DNA of 64,000 nucleotides from Dreissena polymorpha. Its lineage: Eukaryota; Mollusca; Bivalvia; Myida; Dreissenidae. The position numbers and the translations under genes were made by a program. The stretch's first letter is position 1. Each line of letters opens with the position of its first letter. Below are positions 57,658 to 64,000 of the stretch, one piece after another. The notes under the pieces were generated by a model, which ran no database searches, was not told where the DNA came from, and saw only the letters and a list, made by a program, of their open reading frames with translations. Location: the NCBI RefSeq assembly GCF_020536995.1, contig NC_068357.1, forward strand, positions 150,798,831 to 150,862,830, given 5' to 3'.

Positions 57658-58415
57658 GCTGAAATAAATCGCGTTCAGAATAAATCTGAACGCTGAAACT
57701 CCGGTCTGTAAAAACCATAACGAAAAATAAATACAATACTATTGTGGGAATTACAGTATTTACAAGTGTATATATCTAAAATATACCCGTTGTTTGACAA
57801 ATATGAACTAAGATCACAAAAATTACCTGAATATCATTCGAAATCATAGACATTGAACGACCATTTTCTCAAAGGCAACCATTTTGGCATTGTTGTTGTT
57901 GTTCCTATTTCGTACCATAGCTATTTCGTACCTTTTACTTTTGGGGTATTTCGTTACCGTCGATTCATATAATTTGAGTTATAATAGTTATAATTATTCT
58001 TTTGCTTCTTCTTCTTCTTATGATTATTATTTCCAATTTCATTTCTTACTGTTTTGTGCATATTGCACACTGTTTTGTTTGAACTCAGTTACAAACACAG
58101 TTGAATTTAACCTCCACCAAGGGAGATAACATGAACCTCTACTATACACATGTACAAGGATTTATATTGGATGAAACAAACTCGAAATATAGTTTATTGA
58201 CAGGTAAATTTCGATATATTTTGCTCAATATATACTATTTAGGCAACGTTCTTTCATAATAGTCACAAATATGTGTGTATTTAAATTCAGGAGTGATGCG
58301 ACCGAAATTCGTGTCGGAACTCTCGCTATTAAAAAGATAGAGTGGACTATTGACGCCAAGAGTCTGCCAAAGCAAAAATCATCAAAAGACTTTAAGGCGG
58401 CAATTAATATTGACT
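57658..58415. mobile_element. 758-bp unclassified insertion in Crypton copy 2
   Basis: It is flanked by a perfect 13-bp duplication AGTACAGCTTGTA (57645-57657 and 58416-58428); copy 1 has a single copy of that word near 54700. The insert begins GCTGAAATAAATCGCGTTCA with a CGTTCAGA/TCTGAACG hairpin 14 bases in, and ends GCGGCAATTAATATTGACT. There is no poly(A), no clear inverted ends and no convincing coding frame. The target duplication length suits a retroposed element or a 5'-truncated LINE of unknown type, but I cannot classify it. Confidence 0.75.
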
Positions 58416-58824
58416 AGTACAGCTTGTAAATGAACACAGGATTTCTTGGTCCAGACGATTGTTTTCTACGGTCAAAGGGGAGCAACTCGAACTGACTTCT
58501 TCAAAGGGGAGCAACAACAACAGAACCTATTTGCATAGTGTTAAATTTACCTAATACTAGGTTTTAATGACAATAAATGACAAAAAACTCGTTTTTGCTA
58601 CTTTCCTTTGTTTTAAGGTCATTAAGATTGACAAACATTTGAGATTGTTTTTATTATTGATGCACTTGGCAAATACAGGTGACGAGGTGCGTGGGAAAAG
58701 TAGTCCCGGTTCGGCAGTTGATGACGTCATTTCGTGCCAGTGATTATAGCCTTGCCGTTGATTATAGATGAAATTTAATCAACGGGGCTTTAATCAACCG
58801 ATTTCGCTGTAAAAGTGGGATAGA

Positions 58825-59086
58825 AACATTTTTGAAAACGTTGTGTTGTGTTAATAAGCAGAAATAAAACGTAAAGAAATTAGAAATTGACTTGGTTAAC
58901 GTTTATCGTGTGTCGATGACTATGTCACACTTCTAATAATTTGGTTTAGGTAAAAGCCAGAAACTCAGAAAAAAACAAGACAGGTCGTACGCGCTTGCCT
59001 CCGACAGGTTTTGTTATAATACGTGCTTATAATGCGACATATCAGTCTCTTTATATGAACAATTCGAACAAAGCTGTTGATACAGT
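58825..59086. other. Spacer between Crypton copy 2 and VMO1 copy C
   Basis: About 260 bases of AT-rich single-copy-looking sequence with no gene or repeat that I recognise. Confidence 0.4.
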
Positions 59087-59092
59087 TTTATT
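59087..59092 (-). terminator. Polyadenylation signal of VMO1 copy C
   Basis: On the - strand AATAAA lies 48 bases past the stop codon of copy C, in the context TTTCAATAAAACTG. Copies A and B have no AATAAA at the equivalent place (AATTGCA and diverged sequence). Confidence 0.6.
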
Positions 59093-59139
59093 GAAATTGC
59101 AATCAATAAGTTTACAACAAAATAATAAATAACAATCGA

Positions 59140-62100
59140 TTATTTTCCCACAACCGAGCCACCTTCGTCTAAAGCGCAGCAGTAGAAAATGACGTCATTC
59201 AGCGCTGTGTCGTCACCATTACCTTGATTAGGCTCGATCCTCGTCTGGAGGCCGCAAATCGCCGAACCTGATAATTATTTTAAAAAAAATTAACACAACG
59301 TTTTGGGTAATGTTATTTTTTTACGTAAAAAACTTGTTTGTTTTAATGTATTTGCTTTGAAAGACAGCTTCGCTATAGTAGACATGAAGAAATGTTGTAA
59401 ACAAACAAATGTTTAGGAAATGTTATGTTTTTAGTAGTTGGTTGTTTAAGGTCTCTTTTCCGAAGACAGCTTCGCCATAAAAGACACGAGTTATTAAGGC
59501 ACGGTGTTCCTCACGTGCCAGCTCGCATTTTTGACATGAGGATTACGAGGGCTAGAACGCGATAACACTAAGAAGCGAAATCACGATACGACGAAGAGTC
59601 ACGATGCGAGATCGCGATGTTAGTAGCTTAATCTCGCATTGCGATCAAATGTCATCGCATCGTGAACTTGCGTCTTCACCCTTTCTATTCGAAGGTTTAG
59701 GTCGCGAAAACAAGATGCTTTGAAAAACAAATTAACCCATGTAATTCAATGGTCGATCGTTTAAAATCACGATACGAATAAATGCGATTATAGGTTGCGA
59801 CGTCGCGAAACCATTATGCTTGATTACAACAATACGAATTGAGATAGAGAAGCGGCGATATGAGATTGATATATTAATTTTGGTTTTTCGCATTATTAAT
59901 TCGATATCCCAAATCATGATCTCGAGTTCTGGCACCGTGATTCCGCCCGTTCGTATCGTGGTGTCACCTTTGTTATCCAGAGGTTGAAAATTCGAAACAA
60001 AGATTGAGCCAAACTGAACACCGTACTAAGTAGCGTACTGTTAATGAAATCGTCTGCTATCTACTGCAAACAGATGTCGGTTTCTATTGATGATAATTCA
60101 CCCAACAAGTTATATGTGTAATCAAACGAACACCGCTGGCACGTGTCAGAATCATGTCTAACATGGCAAAGGTCAACGACACGGGGTTACGTTTGCTCTC
60201 TTGTTAAAAGCGTCAATTTTGCTTTACTAAATGAAACCACATACGAAGAATTGTCTCAAAATAAGTTTTGATCTGGGAAAATAGTAGTTAATATACATGT
60301 GCGTAAAAGTGTCGTCTCAGATTAGCCTGTGAAGTCTGCACTGGCTAATCAGGGACGACATTTTCCGCTTTTCATATATTTATTTTAAATGAAGTCTCTA
60401 TTTAACGAAAATCTCCAGTTTAGGCGGAAAGTGTCATCCCAGATTAGCCTGTGCGAACTACACAGGCTAATCTGGGACGACACTTAACGCAAATGCATTT
60501 AAATCGGTTTTCCCAGAGCGCGAATCAAGTCTATTTTAGCGTTACTACCCCGGGGGCAGAAAGAGCTCCAGCCACCCCAGGATCCGGTGTTATGGCCTGG
60601 GTCCTTGACAAGGTCCTGAACGCTACCGTCATCCATCTGTGTGCACTTAAACTTCACCCAGCCTGCAGCAGTGTCGTCCAGGCGGCCTTGCTGTGGGCGG
60701 GAAATCGCACGTTTTCAATGACTTAAATTTGTTATCGATAAGTTCTAAACTGCACGTTTAGATCAAAAGAGAAACGGCTTGAGGTGTAGCATTATTAATA
60801 TTAGAAGCGGTTACGTAGCACACATAAGTAGCTCTGTTCTAAGCGGGTTCGGAAGCAAAATGATGTTCGGATGGACATAGCGAGACAATAGATCGGTAAA
60901 AATATATACGGAAAAAACATACTTATATATTAGCCGTGTCATTCGAAAATGTATCTTATGCTATAGACGGCAATCTGTAATCAATTAAGACTATTGACAC
61001 TAATGCCTTTAACGGCACTGGCTCTTTTTAAAACACAAAATAGGTAACCGTTTATTATAATGTTAGCTAATTGAGCGTAAAAACCAACACAAAATACTGA
61101 AATATAGAAAATGTGTATACTGGTCCTTCCACTTCTAGGTCAAACGCCGAAAGGAAAGCAGCGCTTCCGATTGGCTGGTTACAGGTAACGCGACCCTTCC
61201 AGTCGCCAAATGGACCCTGGCCGGAAGTAACGGCCTTCTCTCCAAAATGTTGACGCTCAATGTCCGAGCAGACGAGCGCGATTGCGTTCAGTGTCGTGTC
61301 GTCACCCGTGATACCCTGATAGGGCTCGATCTGCGATAAGCAAAGCAACCCTAATATAAATACAAATCCACGCTCATAGCGTATAAAAACTGTTTGTAAG
61401 AAAGGAAAAAGAAACATACAACCATTTTAATATAGTTAAAAAAGAAGACTACACAAATCAAAATGTATATGGATTTCTGCATTGTATTTTTCTACTCTAG
61501 ACTTGAGACTCTTAGACTCTCTAATCTATTGTTCTTGAGATATAAATGCTATTACATTTTTGCACGCAATCTGGTCGCGAATGGTACAACTTTCATTCCA
61601 ATCATGCATTGTCGACGTATCTTGGCCAGGCGATGGATCGTGTACATTAAGCGGTTAAAGATTGTGTTTTTTCGAAGACAGCTTCGTCATTAAAGACATA
61701 TGTTATTAAGGCACAATAAGGAACGTGTGTATAAAGAGGTATAAGATTGTTAGTGAATTGTCGCTTGCAACATAACAAAGTATATGTAGTTCACAATATT
61801 CAATCTCCAAATCGCCGTACTCAAGACCGTCGACCGTTACGTACACAGAGAGCCTCACAATCCAGCAATATGTGCAAGTAGATGTACCCACATGATACTT
61901 AACAATGATTTTTTTATACATAGAGCGAAAAATCGATTCTTCTTCGATGCACAAGGACATTTAACCATGCTCTCCATGCAATCGTGACACGGGCTTTAAA
62001 TGCATCAACTGCTTGTGTGAGCATTGTCTGTGTTTTCATCATGTTATTTATCCACGTGGTCACTTATACTCGTGTGAATATGCACATTGTGGCAGCGGAG

Positions 62101-63086
62101 AGAATGTTTTACAATATTCAACTCAGCCGTGAAGTCTGCCTACAAACTCGGCCAAAGTTTAGATTTTTTATGAATCCGGACTCGCAACTTTGCATAAAGT
62201 TTCGTCCCAGATTAGCCTGTGAAATTTACCAAGTCTACTAGGGAAAGAAACTTTCCACTTACACTTGATTTTCGGTAAGACGAGACTTCCTATACACGAA
62301 AAATACAAACGGATCTTGATTAGCCTATTCGGACTGCGCAGGGGACACTTTACGGACATACACAAACCCCAGTTTTGTTCACAGAAAAAAGGCTCTATTA
62401 TTCGCTTATGGCCCAAATCTATCTCAATATGGCCTTTTTTGCTGGTCCTAAATCATAAACCTTACCCACAAAAATGGAACGTGGGAATGGACATCTGCAA
62501 ATAGCAAAAACAAGAACAGCCTGCGAGTAACTCGCAGTCTGTTCAGGTTTTATGCTGTTTGCTGCTCGTCAGTATTTTAGGTCATGGAAATGATGGTTAA
62601 AAAACTTGAATTTGGTAAGAACAATCTTTATTAGTATTTTCCATGGGACTACGCATGCGTCATTACGCGTATCTGAGTCCTAAACCTTAAGATAAGCTTG
62701 ATAACCGCAGAGCGTAGTGTACTGCATAAACATAAGCGGAGCACGAAGCAGCCTTGCGAAGGAAGTTAGATGGAAGCAAAAGGTGTTTGTTAGATGGGGG
62801 AGAAATACTCAAAGAGTTCAACTTAGAATAATATTAAAAGTAATATTCTATTGAAATCTGCTAAACGATACGACCTTAAGTATGGCCCGGTTATACATAT
62901 TTCGATAATTTTAAATAAAAAATATCTCTAAATTCTTCGTAAACATGGACTTCTTACGTGCATAGTGGCCCAGGGCAGTATAATGTTTATATGTGTACGT
63001 ACCTTCATGTCGTACCCGACTGCAAATTGGTGTGGTGGACAGAACTCGTCCGTGGTCCAACTACCATACTGACCTCCATTAGCAAC
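59140..63086 (-). CDS. VMO1: VMO1-like secreted protein, copy C (exons 2-5; exon 1 not seen)
   Basis: Exons 5' to 3' on the - strand: 63003-63086, 61121-61330, 60549-60690 and 59140-59267 (stop TAA at 59140-59142). All have GT-AG borders and the phases of copies A and B. Motifs: [71 protein letters not shown] and [14 protein letters not shown]. Exon 3 is one codon longer than in A, and exon 4 one codon shorter. The Trp and Asn that B has lost are present, so C looks the most conventional of the three. The signal-peptide exon should lie beyond 63086; I find none up to 64000, so it is probably outside the window. Confidence 0.88.
59360..59960. repeat. GACAGCTTCG repeats and a GCGAT/ATCGCG-rich repeat in VMO1 C intron 4
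   Basis: The word GA(A)GACAGCTTCG(C/T)(C/T)AT occurs near 59364, 59463 and (in intron 2) 61675, each followed by AAGACA and twice by TTATTAAGGCAC. From 59555 to 59930 the sequence is dense in GCGAT, TCGCGA, CACGATACGA and CGCATTG words on both strands, a low-complexity dispersed repeat. No coding frame. Confidence 0.55.
60265..60530. repeat. Palindromic GTCGTCCC-family repeat in VMO1 C intron 4
   Basis: It opens TTGATCTGGGAAAATAGTAG and ends CGGTTTTCCCAGAGCGCGAA, 19 bases from exon 4. Both inner palindromes are sharp (AGATTAGCCTGTGAAGTC... and AGATTAGCCTGTGCGAACTA with its mirror). Same place as in copies A and B. Confidence 0.8.
61331..63002. other. VMO1 C intron 2
   Basis: It holds a worn palindromic-family copy at about 62165-62400 (GTTTCGTCCCAGATTAGCCT) and a CCTGCGAGTAACTCGCAGTC / GGTTTTATGCTG element at 62495-62590. 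Otherwise it is AT-rich sequence with no exon. The palindromic repeat found next to exon 3 in A and B is not present here. Confidence 0.55.
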
Positions 63087-63109
63087 CTGCATAGCCGAAG
63101 ATACATTAA

Positions 63110-63339
63110 TTAACCCATGTATGCCTTGTGGACTCTCTCATCCTTCTAAATTGGATCAATTCATTTCCAAAATTAGGGATGTCTAGTATACTTATTTCTA
63201 TATTTAGAATATTTCTTCCAGACATTCCTTTAAACAAACAGCGTAGACCCAGATGAGACGCCGCGTCATGCGGCGTCTCATCTGGGTCTACGTTGTTTGT
63301 CAAGGCATTTTTTCTAGACGCTAGGCATACATGGGTTAA
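63110..63339. mobile_element. TTAA-flanked MITE with a central perfect hairpin
   Basis: The ends are TTAACCCATGTATGCC and GGCATACATGGGTTAA, so the inverted repeat begins with the TTAA target typical of piggyBac- and Kolobok-type elements. The core (about 63235-63297) is a near-perfect hairpin with 32-base arms built from AACAACGTAGACCCAGATGA and GACGCCGC. No open frame. It lies 24 bases 5' of exon 2 of VMO1 C on the - strand, next to the splice acceptor. Confidence 0.8.
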
Positions 63340-63500
63340 ACAGTAGAAATGTCCCCATATACTGCATATTTGCTATTTTAAATCTAGGTCTCTAACAATA
63401 GATACTCGTACGATGTTAGCAACCTTTTAAAAACAACTTTAAAGCTTACAAGCCGCCAATAAAGACTTTTTAACCATTATATTTACTACTTTATTTATTA

Positions 63501-64000
63501 AGTGAAAAACGGAAGATCTGCAGGACCTGACAGCATACCGGCAGAAGCACTCAGGCTGACGTCGAGTATGGAACGCCATTACTGACTTCATACCAAACGT
63601 AAAGAAAATTGCGCAAAACATACTGGAAATTCCATTAAAAATAATGATTAATGTACCCCAAACAACGACAACAGTCATATGAAGTCAGTAATGGCGTTCC
63701 ATAGTCGAGACCAGTGTGGAGCTACTCTACCCGCTCTTCAGCAGGTTATAGGAAGAAGAAGAAGTTCCAACAGAGTGGCAAATGGGATACATCATCAAGC
63801 TTTCCAAGAAAGGCAACCTCAGTTCCTGCTTCTGCTACCGAGAAATAACGCTGATGCCCATCCCACGAAAAGGGTCAAATCGTTTCTTGCTGAAACGATT
63901 GAAAGATGCAGTAGACCCGCATCTCCGTGATCAACAAGAGAGAGCGTGCAGAGATCGCAACACAGCGCATCATTCTGAAACAATCCCTAGATTAACATTC
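63501..64000 (+). mobile_element. RTE-like LINE fragment (reverse transcriptase), runs off the window
   Basis: The frame reads VKNGRSAGPDSIPAEALRLT before a small MITE, then TSVELLYPLFSR, EEEEVPTEWQMGYIIKLSKK and GNLSSC. Further on come ITLMPIPRKGS-, NRFLLKRLKDAVDPHLRDQQ- and RIILKQS-like pieces. This is the N-terminal part of a LINE reverse transcriptase of the kind often labelled endonuclease-reverse transcriptase in molluscs. Several frame changes after 63760 show it is decayed. Confidence 0.7.
63567..63703. mobile_element. 137-bp MITE inserted in the LINE fragment
   Basis: Perfect 26-bp inverted ends (opening TATGGAACGCC, positions 63567-63592 and 63678-63703) flank 85 bases of AT-rich sequence. 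GTCGAG stands directly outside both ends (63561-63566 and 63704-63709) as a probable target duplication. The interrupted LINE reading continues on both sides. Confidence 0.85.

Larger units (their letters stand above)
56510..58819 (-). mobile_element. Crypton copy 2 (tandem, internally deleted)
   Basis: It lies between ATAGA at 56505-56509 and ATAGA at 58820-58824, the same orientation as copy 1. The left palindrome and the 3' part of the recombinase are present and similar to copy 1. A segment corresponding to about 54740-56125 of copy 1 (exons 1 and 2 and the start of exon 3) is missing; ATTTCTTGGTCCAGA joins directly to CGATTGTTTTCTACGGTC near 58455. The right end, with its GTTGATTATAGAT word, is intact. 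It also holds a 758-bp insertion. Confidence 0.85.

Noticed and set aside
57658-58415. Solo long terminal repeat
   Set aside because: The ends are GC...CT rather than TG...CA and the 13-bp duplication is too long for that class.

Overview
The window looks like nuclear DNA of a bivalve mollusc. It is AT-rich and intron-dense. It carries tRNA-headed SINEs, CR1/jockey-like and RTE-like LINEs, a Crypton, many short palindromic repeats and long minisatellites. One palindromic repeat family (core GTGTCGTCCCAGATTAGCCT and its mirror) resembles repeats I associate with Dreissena (zebra/quagga mussel). That assignment rests on memory of repeat style, not on a search. I recognised no retrovirus, LTR element, Polinton or other capsid-bearing element.

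Layout. (1) 1-2.6 kb: the end of a + strand gene with a KMT5A-like SET exon, a tandemly duplicated intron/exon block, and a C-terminal module with one in-frame stop. (2) 2.6-10.8 kb: gene-poor sequence with a GTTGG minisatellite, a large compound microsatellite, an orphan LINE ORF1 (- strand) and a CGTACCC minisatellite. (3) 10.9-27.2 kb: an enoyl-CoA hydratase/isomerase (crotonase) gene on the + strand. I can read it as eight exons giving 268 residues. Its proposed promoter and first exon lie in the 0.9 kb loop between two ~1.9 kb inverted-repeat arms, and a 5'-truncated LINE sits in its first intron. (4) 27.4-63.1 kb: three tandem, same-strand (-) copies of a vitelline membrane outer layer protein 1 (VMO1) gene: A (29312-33664), B (40900-50219) and C (59140 to beyond the right edge). 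Each has the same five-exon plan, although exon 1 of C is not seen in the window. A and B lie in a recent segmental duplication and each carries a 17-bp satellite on its 3' side. Shared transposon insertions order the duplications as ((A,B),C). Intron 2 of B has been swollen by an Academ-like element that itself holds a hAT-like element. (5) 53.57-58.82 kb, between B and C: two head-to-tail Crypton elements. The first encodes an apparently whole three-exon tyrosine recombinase of 508 residues. The second has lost its middle and carries a 758-bp insertion. (6) 63.1-64 kb: a TTAA-flanked MITE and an RTE-like LINE fragment split by a tiny MITE.

How it fits together. The host genes (SET, crotonase, VMO1 array) are unrelated in function. 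VMO1 proteins are secreted three-repeat beta-prism proteins, and tandem copies suggest dosage or divergence of an egg-coat, mucus or extracellular product (inference). Most of the remaining sequence is repeats. The points most worth a second look are the hairpin-flanked crotonase promoter, the intact tandem Crypton with palindromic ends, the amplified splice acceptor in VMO1 copy A, and a 1 kb insertion present in A but absent from B.
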